A stretch of 37,520 nucleotides of DNA, taken from positions 1-37,520 of the forward strand of contig CAZLOJ010000009.1 of the NCBI GenBank assembly GCA_964561165.1, written 5' to 3'. Shown one piece after another: positions 30,153-37,520 of the stretch. The number at the start of each line of letters is the position of its first letter. Position 1 is the first letter of the stretch. Under the pieces are notes generated by a model. The model saw only the letters and a program-made list of their open reading frames with translations. It made no database searches and had not been told where the DNA came from. Made by a program: the position numbers and the translations under genes. Origin of the DNA: IMCC26077 sp964561165 (GTDB lineage Bacteria; Actinomycetota; Actinomycetes; Nanopelagicales; Nanopelagicaceae).

Positions 30153-31136
30153 CTAACTCGTGAATACATTCTCGAACATAGAAGCAACGGTTGGGCTTGG
30201 CGCCGCCTGGCACGTTGCGACAACGCCCTCGATGGTCTTGGTCATATCAGCGCGCATCTTCTCGATTTTCGCAGCGTCGAGTAGCCCACGTTTTACCAAA
30301 CCTTCTTCGGTCAATTTAATCGGATCGCGCTCTTGCCACTTCTCAAGTTCACCTTCAGGGCGATAGAGCGCCTTGTCAGCTCGTGAGTGGCCAGCAAAGC
30401 GATAGGTCTTCGCCTCAATCAACGTTGGTCCACCGCCACTGCGTGCGCGGTCAACTGCTTCTTTGATTCCCTTACGGGTGGCCGCGACATCCATGCCATC
30501 AACTGCATAGTGCGGCATCTTGTAACTCTCAGCGCGCATATGGAGATCTTCAAGTGGCGTGGTCTTATCGATTCGGCTGTACTCACCATAAACGTTGTTA
30601 TCGCAAATGAAGATAGCTGGCAGATTCCAGATTGCCGCAAGATTGAGGCCCTCGTGGAATGCGCCGATATTTGTCGCACCATCTCCAAAGATCGCCACGC
30701 CAACGTTGTCTTGACCCAAAAGTTGATAGGCAAGTGCAGCGCCAGCAGCAATAGGGATTCCGCCACCGACGATTGCAGAGGTTGGTAGCAAACCAACGCT
30801 CATATCGGCTAGGTGCATGGAGCCACCCACGCCACCACAGCAACCATTGGTCTTACCCATGATTTCACCGAGCACAGACTCTGGAGTGAGTCCAAGAGCT
30901 AGCGCAACGCCATGGCCGCGATAAGTAGCCATCACCGTGTCACTCGGACGAAGCTCTGCCGCGATTGCGATATCGAGCGCTTCTTGTCCGAGGCAAAGAT
31001 GTGTCGTTCCGCGAATCAAACCTGCTGCGAAAAGGCCATTGATTTGATTTTCGAATTCTCTGATTTCGAGCATCCGCTCATAACCAGCTACCTCGTCAGT
31101 TTGTACTGCCTTACGGCGTTCGAGTTGAGCGCTCAT
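30153..31136 (-). CDS. Thiamine-diphosphate dehydrogenase E1 component, alpha subunit
   Basis: This 327-aa protein resembles E1 alpha of pyruvate, branched-chain oxoacid and acetoin dehydrogenases. The thiamine diphosphate motif is GDGATNIGAFHEGLNLAAIWNLPAIFICDNN. Other landmarks are LIRGTTHLCLGQEA, TYRGHGVALALG, CCGGVGGSMHLAD and the loop YRFAGHSRADKALYR. The latter lacks the usual phosphorylation-loop Ser context (YRYHGHSMSDP). ATG at 31136 overlaps the E1beta stop by one base (TAATG), with GGAGGGG upstream. The substrate (2-oxo acid or acetoin-like compound) cannot be assigned. Confidence 0.92.
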   Translation of the reverse strand: MSAQLERRKAVQTDEVAGYERMLEIREFENQINGLFAAGLIRGTTHLCLGQEALDIAIAAELRPSDTVMATYRGHGVALALGLTPESVLGEIMGKTNGCCGGVGGSMHLADMSVGLLPTSAIVGGGIPIAAGAALAYQLLGQDNVGVAIFGDGATNIGAFHEGLNLAAIWNLPAIFICDNNVYGEYSRIDKTTPLEDLHMRAESYKMPHYAVDGMDVAATRKGIKEAVDRARSGGGPTLIEAKTYRFAGHSRADKALYRPEGELEKWQERDPIKLTEEGLVKRGLLDAAKIEKMRADMTKTIEGVVATCQAAPSPTVASMFENVFTS

Positions 31137-32143
31137 TATTTCAACCCCTCCATTTCCCACCAGGTCTTGGGAGTCTTGCCAGTTGTCATGACTTCTTTAA
31201 GTTGTCGTGCGACATCTTCTTTAGTTGGAATGTAACGAGTCTCTAGCGGGCCGCTATATGGCACCGGAATATCTGGAGCTGTAATTCTAAATGGTGCAGC
31301 TTTTAGCTCACCAAAGAGCGCGGAAGTCGCTGAAGCAACGATTTCGCTTCCCCAGCCACCGCTTAGCGGCGCCTCTTCGACGACGACTAATCGACCAGTC
31401 TTCTTCACTGAATCAAGAACAGTTTTTCGATCCCAAGGAACAATCGTTGCCAAATCGATGAGTTCAGCGCTCACGCCGGATTCAGCAATCGCTTCCTTAC
31501 AGACATCAACCATCTGTCCTGATGAAACAATTGTGATATCGGTACCAGGGTGCATGATGCGCGCTTGACCGATTTTCAACTTGAGATCCTTATCGACCTC
31601 GCCGCGCTTCGCATAAAGAATTCGCGGTTCGAGAATGACAACGGGATCTGGATCTTGGATAGCTGCTCGCGTAAGCGTGTATGCAGATTGTGCATCACTG
31701 AGCATGATTAATTTCAAACCTGGCGTTGCAGTGAACCAGTTTTCAAGTGTCTGCGAGTGTTGACTACCAAAACCAAGTCCTGATCCACATGAGGCGCGAA
31801 CCACCATTGGTACCGAAAGTTTTCCATTCGATAGATAGCGCATCTTCGCCGCTTCAGTCACAACCTGATCGAGGGCTACTCCTAAGAATTCAATGAACAT
31901 GATCTCGACAACCGGTTTCGCACCAAGAATTGCCGCGCCCACTGCTGCACCCGTGAAACCCATTTCTGAAATTGGCGTATCACGCACGCGCACGGGACCA
32001 AATTCAGTAAGTAAACCTTCGGAGGTCTTAAAAGGACCCTCTGCTTCAGCCACATCCTCGCCAAAAAGCATGACCGTTGGATCGCTGCGCATCTCATCAG
32101 CTAGCGCATTGACGATTGCCTGTCGGAACTGCATCGCCGCCAT
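31136..32143 (-). CDS. Thiamine-diphosphate dehydrogenase E1 component, beta subunit
   Basis: This 335-aa protein pairs with the alpha subunit to form the E1 decarboxylase. Typical segments are RQAIVNALADEMRSDPTVMLFGEDVAEAEGPFKTSEGLL, RVRDTPISEMGFTGAAVGAA and VVVEEAPLSGGWGSEIVA. Start ATG 32143 (MAAMQFRQAI) is preceded by AAGGGTG; a longer frame to 32197 lacks family support. It is the first gene of the E1beta-E1alpha-lipoyl-DAPDH-SDR operon, so the beta subunit precedes alpha, the reverse of the usual order. A promoter, TTGACG-18-TACCCT, lies 80 nt upstream. Confidence 0.93.
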   Translation of the reverse strand: MAAMQFRQAIVNALADEMRSDPTVMLFGEDVAEAEGPFKTSEGLLTEFGPVRVRDTPISEMGFTGAAVGAAILGAKPVVEIMFIEFLGVALDQVVTEAAKMRYLSNGKLSVPMVVRASCGSGLGFGSQHSQTLENWFTATPGLKLIMLSDAQSAYTLTRAAIQDPDPVVILEPRILYAKRGEVDKDLKLKIGQARIMHPGTDITIVSSGQMVDVCKEAIAESGVSAELIDLATIVPWDRKTVLDSVKKTGRLVVVEEAPLSGGWGSEIVASATSALFGELKAAPFRITAPDIPVPYSGPLETRYIPTKEDVARQLKEVMTTGKTPKTWWEMEGLK

Positions 32144-32178
32144 AAACACACCCTTCAGCTCGGATGATTTGCCCCTTA

Positions 32179-32200
32179 CTCGCGTGGTGAACCTCACGAG
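32179..32200. promoter_or_regulatory. Imperfect inverted repeat in the leader of the E1 operon
   Basis: CTCGCGTGG and CCTCACGAG face each other around TGAA, with 7 of 9 positions paired. It lies between the E1 promoter and the E1beta start and could be an operator or leader hairpin. Weak evidence. Confidence 0.3.
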
Positions 32201-32223
32201 AGTGGTGGCTGGAATCGTTTGCT

Positions 32224-32253
32224 AGGGTATTGACTGCCGAGCAACCCCGTCAA
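32224..32253 (-). promoter_or_regulatory. Promoter of the E1beta operon
   Basis: Minus strand TTGACG (32253 down to 32248; 5 of 6 to TTGACA), an 18-nt spacer, and TACCCT (32229 down to 32224). It is the best two-element promoter in the catabolic region. On the plus strand the same -10 site reads TAGGGT (32223-32228) and could start the CaiB-type gene; the minus -35 overlaps that gene's AAGGAG ribosome site. Confidence 0.6.
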
Positions 32254-32262
32254 GGAGCGCCT

Positions 32263-33387
32263 ATGTCGGATTCATCACCAGCGCTACCGCTAGCTGGGGT
32301 GCGCATCCTCGATGCAACCTCGAATATCGCCGGGCCATTCGGTGGGGCGGTACTGGCAGACCTTGGCGCAGACGTCCTCAAAATCGAAACCCCGGTAGGC
32401 GACCCTGCGCGTTCCATGTCGCCGATTGACGGAGATCGCTCTGCCTACTTTCACATCGTCAATCGAAATAAGAGCGCCGAAAGTATCGATCTAAAATCAG
32501 ATGCGGGAAAAAATCGACTGGAAGAATTACTTGCAGATGCAGATGTCTTTCTCACAAACTTCTTGCCTGATCGTTTAAGCGCACTTGGATTAGATCCAGA
32601 ACAGTTGATGGTTCGATACCCACGATTGATTTTTGGCAATCTCTCTTCGTATGGAACAACTGGACCTGATGCATCAGCCCCCGGTTATGACGCAACGGTT
32701 CAAGCACGTACCGGAATCATGCATGTAACAGGTGAACCTGATGGAAATCCAGTCCGCGCAGGAGTATCTGTGCTCGACGTTGGTGGCGGCATGTGGCTTG
32801 CTATTGGAATCTTGGCTGCGCTCGTGGAACGAAATCTCACTGGTAAAGGAAAGTTAGTGGAAACTTCGCTTTACGAGACCGGCGCGACCTGGGTTAGCTA
32901 TCACCTCTCTGCTGAACAGTTAACTGGAGCGCCTTCGGTTCGTTCTGGTAGTGGACATCCAGCCTTTTCGCCATATGGCATCTTCGCAACGAAAGATGGC
33001 ACCTTATGTATTGGCGTTGGCAGCAATAACATCTTTGCAAAACTCTGCGCATTGATTGGTCGAGAAGATTTGATTACCGACCAACGTTTTGCTGCAAATG
33101 TAGATCGAGTCAAAAACGCAAAGATTCTCAAAGCTGAGATCGAGAATGCTCTCGCCTCCCATGACGCCCCCTATTGGGCAGGAGTATTAGGTCGCAATGG
33201 CGTTCCTGCAGATCGCGTTGCCCTTCCAGAAGAGTTGCATGATGACCCGCAAGGTAAGGCAATTGATGTACTACTTCCCTATCCAGATAACGAGACGAAG
33301 GTGGCGCGAATCCCCGGATTACCTCTTCGCTTCAATGGAAAACGGCCCCCCATTCGGAAGGCCGCTCCACATAAGGATCAGAATTAA
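32263..33387 (+). CDS. CaiB/BaiF-type class III CoA transferase
   Basis: This 374-aa family III CoA transferase moves CoA between carboxylic acids and their thioesters, through a covalent acyl-Asp intermediate. Landmarks are LAGVRILDATSNIAGPFGGAVLADLGADVLKIE, NRNKSAESIDLKSD, GYDATVQARTGIM and the catalytic Asp in RAGVSVLDVGGGMWLAIGILAAL. FSPYGIFATKDGTLCIGVGSNN is also typical. ATG 32263 has AAGGAG 6 nt upstream; an in-frame TTG at 32230 is less likely. It is divergent from the E1 operon and ends 3 nt from the convergent enolase-superfamily gene. Acyl substrate unknown. Confidence 0.92.
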   Translation: MSDSSPALPLAGVRILDATSNIAGPFGGAVLADLGADVLKIETPVGDPARSMSPIDGDRSAYFHIVNRNKSAESIDLKSDAGKNRLEELLADADVFLTNFLPDRLSALGLDPEQLMVRYPRLIFGNLSSYGTTGPDASAPGYDATVQARTGIMHVTGEPDGNPVRAGVSVLDVGGGMWLAIGILAALVERNLTGKGKLVETSLYETGATWVSYHLSAEQLTGAPSVRSGSGHPAFSPYGIFATKDGTLCIGVGSNNIFAKLCALIGREDLITDQRFAANVDRVKNAKILKAEIENALASHDAPYWAGVLGRNGVPADRVALPEELHDDPQGKAIDVLLPYPDNETKVARIPGLPLRFNGKRPPIRKAAPHKDQN

Positions 33388-33390
33388 CTT

Positions 33391-34524
33391 TTAAAACTTC
33401 TGCCGATACTTATCGATAACCTCATCAATGATTTCAATACCAAGGCCTGGTTTACCAAGCGGTGGATAGACCCAACCCTCTGAGTGTTTGAACGGCTCTT
33501 TGATGAGATCGTTCTGCATTGGATTAGCTAATGGCTTGAATTCAAAGAGCCGGAATGCTGCGCTACTAAATGAGACAGCTAGGCTCGCTGCTGAGATGAT
33601 CGCTGATGACCATGCGTGTGCATTGGCAGTTCGTTTATATGCCTCTACGCGCTCGGCAGCTTTCTTAAAGCCTGTGATTCCCTCAGCGCGACCTGGGTCG
33701 ATACCAAAGACATCACAAGTTCCAGTTTTGAGAATCTCCTCGAAGCCGGCAACCTGCCACTCGCGCTCACCATATGCGATGAGCGTCTTAGTCTTTGCGC
33801 GAAGATCTGCATAACCTTGTGGGTCCCACGCACCGAGCGGCTCTTCGATCCAATCGATGTTGTAATCATCGAACGCCTGCACGCGCTTCACTGCCGTAGC
33901 AACATCCCACTTGATGGCGTAACCAAGATCAATCATGATCATCTTGTCTTCACCAAGAGTTTCGCGCATGGTCTTCACATATTCGACATCTCGATTGTGC
34001 TCATATCCAAGGTGCGCATGGCCACGCTTACCAAAACCAACCTTCATACCTTGTAGACCTTGATCCATCCAGGTCTTCGCCTCATCCGCCATCTTCTTAA
34101 TATCCGAATCGTGGGCATGGCCTGAAGCAATTGCAGGTAACCGATCATGAACTGGGCCACCAAGAAGTTCTAGAACGCTGGTGTTGAGCGCTTTACCTTT
34201 GAGATCCCAGAGCGCAATGTCAATTGCGGAGATTGCATAAGAGGCGATGCCGCCTCGATAGCCGTACCACCATGCGCGCTCTTTAAGGGAACGCCAGATG
34301 GCAATGTTATTGATCGGGTCCTTACCTATTAAGTAATCCTCAGCAAGGCCTGCGATAAGAGCCGCTACGGGAGCATTTGCCTCTTTGAACTGTGTAATCG
34401 ATTCGCCCCACCCAACGAGGCCATCATCGGTGGTGATCTTCACCAAGCAGAGATAGCGCTCAGCGTTGAAGTCATTTGGCTCTGGGTAGGCAACGGGAAT
34501 TGGTTCGACCTTCACAATTTTCAT
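33391..34524 (-). CDS. Mandelate racemase/muconate lactonizing enzyme family protein (sugar-acid dehydratase-like)
   Basis: This 377-aa enolase-superfamily member has an N-terminal capping domain up to about residue 115. A barrel follows with the Lys region GMKVGFGKRGH, metal ligands in MIDLGYAIK, WIEEPLGA and AYGEREW, and an Asp-His dyad (FGIDPGRAEG and NAHAWSSAI). The dyad and three acidic ligands place it in the mandelate racemase subgroup, which includes acid-sugar dehydratases. Probable action is abstraction of a proton next to a carboxylate, with water loss or epimerisation. Start ATG 34524 has AAGGAG 8 nt upstream. It is divergent from the amidohydrolase-2 gene, a pairing also seen in acid-sugar pathways. 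Confidence 0.9.
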   Translation of the reverse strand: MKIVKVEPIPVAYPEPNDFNAERYLCLVKITTDDGLVGWGESITQFKEANAPVAALIAGLAEDYLIGKDPINNIAIWRSLKERAWWYGYRGGIASYAISAIDIALWDLKGKALNTSVLELLGGPVHDRLPAIASGHAHDSDIKKMADEAKTWMDQGLQGMKVGFGKRGHAHLGYEHNRDVEYVKTMRETLGEDKMIMIDLGYAIKWDVATAVKRVQAFDDYNIDWIEEPLGAWDPQGYADLRAKTKTLIAYGEREWQVAGFEEILKTGTCDVFGIDPGRAEGITGFKKAAERVEAYKRTANAHAWSSAIISAASLAVSFSSAAFRLFEFKPLANPMQNDLIKEPFKHSEGWVYPPLGKPGLGIEIIDEVIDKYRQKF

Positions 34525-34629
34525 AGGGGCTTCTCCTTGGATGTATTTGGCAGTAACTTAGGGGCGAATCCGCAGTCGAGCAAGTACTGGATTTCCAGAA
34601 CTATCACCAGAAAAGAGAGGCGCTAGACC

Positions 34630-35514
34630 ATGGCTAAGCAAATTCCAATTATTGATACACATGCTCACTTCTATGATTTCAGCCATCCCGAACTTAAATG
34701 GGTCTGGCTCGATCGAGATTTCATCCACCCTATCCTCGGCAATATCAATCCTATTAAGGCTCCACAGTATGTAGTGGAGAATTTTCACGCTGAGTCACGA
34801 TTTGCTGGGGTTGAAGGCGTCGTGCATGTGCAAGCTGCAATCGGTTCACCAAACCCAGTAACTGAAACCGTTTGGCTCACCGAAATGAATAAGAAGTCGC
34901 CGATTCCCATTCGAATCGTGGCAGATTGTGATCTGGGAGCTGCAAACGCGATTTCCCAACTCGAAGAGCACGCTAAGTCGAAGCTCTTCGTAGGAATCCG
35001 TGATTTCAAAGCAGAGCCGATGTTAGCTGCGAAAGAGATTAATCCAACGTACGAAGCATCGCTGAAATGGATGGCTAAGAAGAAGATTGTCTTTGATTTA
35101 GATTGCGAATGGCAGAACATGGGCGAGGCGCGCAAACTTGCCGAACGCCATCCTGATCTACCAATTGTGCTTGAGCACATTGGTTTCCCACGAAAGCGAA
35201 CCGATGCCTACTTCGAGAATTGGAAGGAAGCGGTTAAGAATCTTGCAAAGGCAGAGAACGTGACTATGAAAATCTCAGGTGTCGCGATGACTGACCCGAA
35301 CTTCACTAAGAAGTCTTTGAAGCCATGGGTTGAAACATGCCTCAAGGCATTCGGTCCAGATCGATGTGTTATTGGATCGAACTGGCCAGTGGATCGCCTC
35401 TTCAGTTCTTACGATGTCATCATGAATCTATATCGCGAGTACATCGAGAAGCTTTCAACTTCAGAACAGAAGAAGATTCTCAGTAAGAACGCCGCAAAAC
35501 TGTACAAGTTCTAA
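34630..35514 (+). CDS. Amidohydrolase-2 (COG3618) family hydrolase, fuconolactonase-like
   Basis: The 294-aa protein begins with the metal motif IIDTHAHFYDFSHPELKWVWL, characteristic of COG3618 lactonases such as L-fuconolactonase and of some decarboxylases. Later landmarks are VVHVQAAIG, a His in IVLEHIGFPRK and the ANW-like GSNWPVDRLFSSYD with the metal Asp. The likely reaction is hydrolysis of a lactone to a hydroxy acid. Placement next to a mandelate-racemase-type enzyme fits a lactone to acid to dehydrated acid sequence. AGAGG lies 9 nt before ATG. Its 3' end overlaps that of the MFS gene by 4 nt. Confidence 0.87.
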   Translation: MAKQIPIIDTHAHFYDFSHPELKWVWLDRDFIHPILGNINPIKAPQYVVENFHAESRFAGVEGVVHVQAAIGSPNPVTETVWLTEMNKKSPIPIRIVADCDLGAANAISQLEEHAKSKLFVGIRDFKAEPMLAAKEINPTYEASLKWMAKKKIVFDLDCEWQNMGEARKLAERHPDLPIVLEHIGFPRKRTDAYFENWKEAVKNLAKAENVTMKISGVAMTDPNFTKKSLKPWVETCLKAFGPDRCVIGSNWPVDRLFSSYDVIMNLYREYIEKLSTSEQKKILSKNAAKLYKF

Positions 35515-36719
35515 TCGTTAATTGCGAAGGTAAATTTCTTCGAAAGAGTGACGAATATCAGGGATAGGAGGAGCACAATCGCTCCTCCTAGACCCACCAT
35601 AAATCTGATTGAGGTGGTTTGCGCAAGTAGTCCAATCAAAGGACCGCCAATTCCAAATCCGATGTGAAAGATAAAAAGATAAATTCCATAGACTCGCCCT
35701 TGAATATCTACAGGCGAATAAGCAGCAATCATTCCATTAGCAGTCGCCATCACCATAAGATGAAAAAGGTTAACCAATAGTGCCAAGGCGGCGAAAACCC
35801 AGAAAGATGGCGCGAAAGCTGTAGCTAACCAAAAGAGTCCGAGCGCTATGCCACTTCTTGTCAAAGTCGCAAAACTTGGTCGATGGCCAGAAACTGAAAG
35901 TCGTGCTGCGTAGCCAGCGCCAATCATTCCGCCAATCGCAAGAAATATTCCGACAAAGCCAAGATGTCGTGAATCCTCGTCGAAGACTTTGCGAACCATC
36001 AGCGAAGAATTGAAAGAGAAATTCATGCCTAGACCAACAAATATTCCAGTTAGCACCATAGGTACATACAAGTTTTTCTTTTTATTCAAGTAGGCAAAAG
36101 CTTCCCGTAGATTCCCCGAAGCTGCTGCGCTACTTTTTTGATGGAGATCTTCCATTTTTATACTTGCTAAGACCAAAATAATAAAGAGATAGAGCACTGC
36201 CAAATAGATGAAGGGCGTTCCAGTATCAAAGATGGCAATCAAATAGCCTGCAATAACTGGGCCGAATAGGCGACCAATATTGAATGTCACTGAATTCAAA
36301 CTTATTGCGTTTGCCACACGTTCTTCAGGCACGACCTTTATGGAGAGTGCAGTAAAGACAGGTCCTTGGACCGCCCACACGGTTGTGAGCATAAATGCCA
36401 GAACGCCTAGCAATCCAAAATTGAGGACCCCGTTTTTATACGAGAGAAACATTGCGATGTTAATGAAAATGAGAAGTATTGCGGTGACTAGTAGGACGCG
36501 TTTCTCGCTGAATTTGTCTGCGAAGCTTCCACCTATGAGCGAAAGAAAAATCACAGGAGCAATTTGAATTCCTACCATCGCGCCTAGTGCTGCAGCGCTA
36601 CCTGTTAGATCAAGAACCAACCATTCGATAGCGAGTGTGCTAGCCCAGCCTGCACTTGAATTGAGGCAACTGTAAAGAAATATGCGCCGATAATTCTGGT
36701 AACTCAGCGATGAGAACAA
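35511..36719 (-). CDS. MFS transporter (MFS_3 type)
   Basis: This 402-aa protein has about 12 hydrophobic segments. The MFS loop reads GGSFADKFSEKR. ALSIKVVPEERVANAISLNS and VDIQGRVYGIYLFIFHIG are characteristic of the MFS_3 group. It may export a pathway intermediate or take up the substrate; direction and solute are unknown. The start is TTG at 36719 by similarity to related N-termini (FSSLSYQNYRRIF), and no ATG or GTG fits. A TATAAAT stretch lies about 18 nt upstream. It follows the P450 gene by 34 nt on the same strand. Confidence 0.82.
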   Translation of the reverse strand: MFSSLSYQNYRRIFLYSCLNSSAGWASTLAIEWLVLDLTGSAAALGAMVGIQIAPVIFLSLIGGSFADKFSEKRVLLVTAILLIFINIAMFLSYKNGVLNFGLLGVLAFMLTTVWAVQGPVFTALSIKVVPEERVANAISLNSVTFNIGRLFGPVIAGYLIAIFDTGTPFIYLAVLYLFIILVLASIKMEDLHQKSSAAASGNLREAFAYLNKKKNLYVPMVLTGIFVGLGMNFSFNSSLMVRKVFDEDSRHLGFVGIFLAIGGMIGAGYAARLSVSGHRPSFATLTRSGIALGLFWLATAFAPSFWVFAALALLVNLFHLMVMATANGMIAAYSPVDIQGRVYGIYLFIFHIGFGIGGPLIGLLAQTTSIRFMVGLGGAIVLLLSLIFVTLSKKFTFAIND

Positions 36720-36753
36720 CGCGCAACCCCGATTTATAGGTTCTTACTCTTCG

Positions 36754-37520
36754 TTAAAACTTTCTACTGGATAACCATAGATGAAGAGGTTTCCGAACCG
36801 CTAGCAATTCTGGAAATGTCGGCTTAGGTTCGTGAAGAACAAATGAAGGTAGCCGCTCCATCAATTGTCGAAGCGCGATTTTTGCCTCCAGACGAGCCAG
36901 TGGCGCACCAATGCAGAAATGGATCCCGTGGCCAAAACTCACATTTGCGGCGTCGCTGCGGGAAATATCAAATGCATCTGGATTGGTGAATTTTCGAGGA
37001 TCGCGGTTTGCAGCACCGATCATGAAATGTACGTAATCGCCTTTTTTCACACTTTGACCGAGAATCTCAAGGTCAACTGATGCTACGCGGCTCTGTTTTT
37101 GAATAGAGGAATCAAATCGGAGCGTTTCCTCGACAGCAGCAGGTATCAATTCATAATTTGAACGAAGGAGCGCTTGCTGCTCAGGATTATCAATCATCGC
37201 CAAGACCATGTTCCCAATAAGTCCCTCAGTAGTTTCGAATCCCGCGAAGAACAATTGGATGGTCAAACCTACGATTTCTTTATCGGTTAACCCATCACCA
37301 CTTTCATCCTTTGGTGCATTGAGAATCTTGCTTAAAAGACCATCATTGGGATTGGCGCGCAGCTCTGCAAAGAGATCCATGAGATATTCCTCGGCTTCGC
37401 GGGCTACTTCTTCGGCATGTTGAGCTTGCTCAGTGGTAATTCGTGCCGAGGCAGTAAATCCAGCAACCCCGTCTGACCAGCGTTTGAGGTCCCACTGCTT
37501 TTCAAGCGGAATTCCCAACA
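36754..37520 (-). CDS. Cytochrome P450, 5' part off the right edge
   Basis: The visible 255 residues are the C-terminal half or more of a bacterial P450 of about 400 aa. The I-helix oxygen motif is FFAGFETTEGLIGN, the K-helix ExxR is EETLRF, and the heme-binding loop is FGHGIHFCIGAPLARLEAKIAL with the ligand Cys. It would hydroxylate or demethylate an organic substrate using electrons from a ferredoxin that is not in the window. Being the last visible gene of the catabolic run, it could start degradation of a hydrophobic or methoxylated compound. The true N-terminus is beyond 37520. Confidence 0.94.
   Translation of the reverse strand, partial: LGIPLEKQWDLKRWSDGVAGFTASARITTEQAQHAEEVAREAEEYLMDLFAELRANPNDGLLSKILNAPKDESGDGLTDKEIVGLTIQLFFAGFETTEGLIGNMVLAMIDNPEQQALLRSNYELIPAAVEETLRFDSSIQKQSRVASVDLEILGQSVKKGDYVHFMIGAANRDPRKFTNPDAFDISRSDAANVSFGHGIHFCIGAPLARLEAKIALRQLMERLPSFVLHEPKPTFPELLAVRKPLHLWLSSRKF

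Noticed and set aside
30142..30213. N-terminal extension of the lipoyl protein
   Set aside because: It overlaps the end of E1alpha and the sequence is not lipoyl-like; ATG 30141 gives the canonical domain start.
1..37520. Prophage, insertion sequence or integrated element boundaries
   Set aside because: No transposase, integrase, tRNA or terminal repeat was found; the catabolic run joins core genes without visible junction repeats.

Overview
This 37.5 kb window looks like a compact chromosome segment from an actinobacterium. The left third carries core genes in an order I recall from Actinobacteria: leuA-recO-uppS, then a Fur-family regulator, glyS, dus and dgt. An actinobacterial-type leuA leader peptide, a nadE/glnA2-like/panB neighbourhood and an Ala/Lys/Arg-rich histone-H1-like protein point the same way. 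Genes are packed very tightly, base composition is moderate, and many genes start directly after a TANNNT -10 element with no ribosome binding site. This suggests a streamlined lineage such as freshwater Nanopelagicales-like Actinomycetota. That placement is inference; no rRNA or tRNA gene is present to confirm it.

Layout. 1-3814 (minus): dgt (cut by the left edge), a YdcF/SanA-like membrane protein, dus and glyS as a translationally coupled operon. 3846-5143: glyS promoter and leader hairpin, a near-perfect 31-bp dyad resembling a Zur box, a ZIP metal transporter and a Fur/Zur regulator. 5147-8500 (minus): uppS, recO and leuA, the last preceded by a 17-residue leader peptide with consecutive Leu codons and a strong hairpin. 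8513-13253: hemolysin-III-like protein, GlnA2-like glutamine synthetase and NAD synthetase (minus), then panB (plus). 13306-15610: MFS transporter, histone-H1-like protein, bidirectional hairpin and MarR regulator. 15656-21636 (minus): an oligopeptide/dipeptide ABC transporter in the order permease-C, binding protein, permease-B, ATPase-D, ATPase-F. 21778-23937: tgt facing a YhhQ-type queuosine-precursor transporter, plus a DUF167 gene.

23963-37520 is a run of 14 catabolic or hydrolytic genes on alternating strands. They are a creatininase-family amidohydrolase, a CitE-like lyase, a ceramidase-like hydrolase, a phosphotriesterase-like hydrolase, an SDR, a DAPDH-like dehydrogenase, a stand-alone lipoyl-domain protein, E1 alpha and E1 beta of a 2-oxoacid-dehydrogenase-like enzyme, a CaiB-type CoA transferase, an enolase-superfamily dehydratase/racemase, an amidohydrolase-2 lactonase-like enzyme, an MFS transporter and a cytochrome P450 (cut by the right edge). 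No single known pathway explains the set. The E1alpha/E1beta/free-lipoyl arrangement without E2 or E3 is the best candidate for something undescribed.

No intergenic stretch exceeds about 170 bases, and I see no insertion sequence, CRISPR array, tRNA or rRNA.
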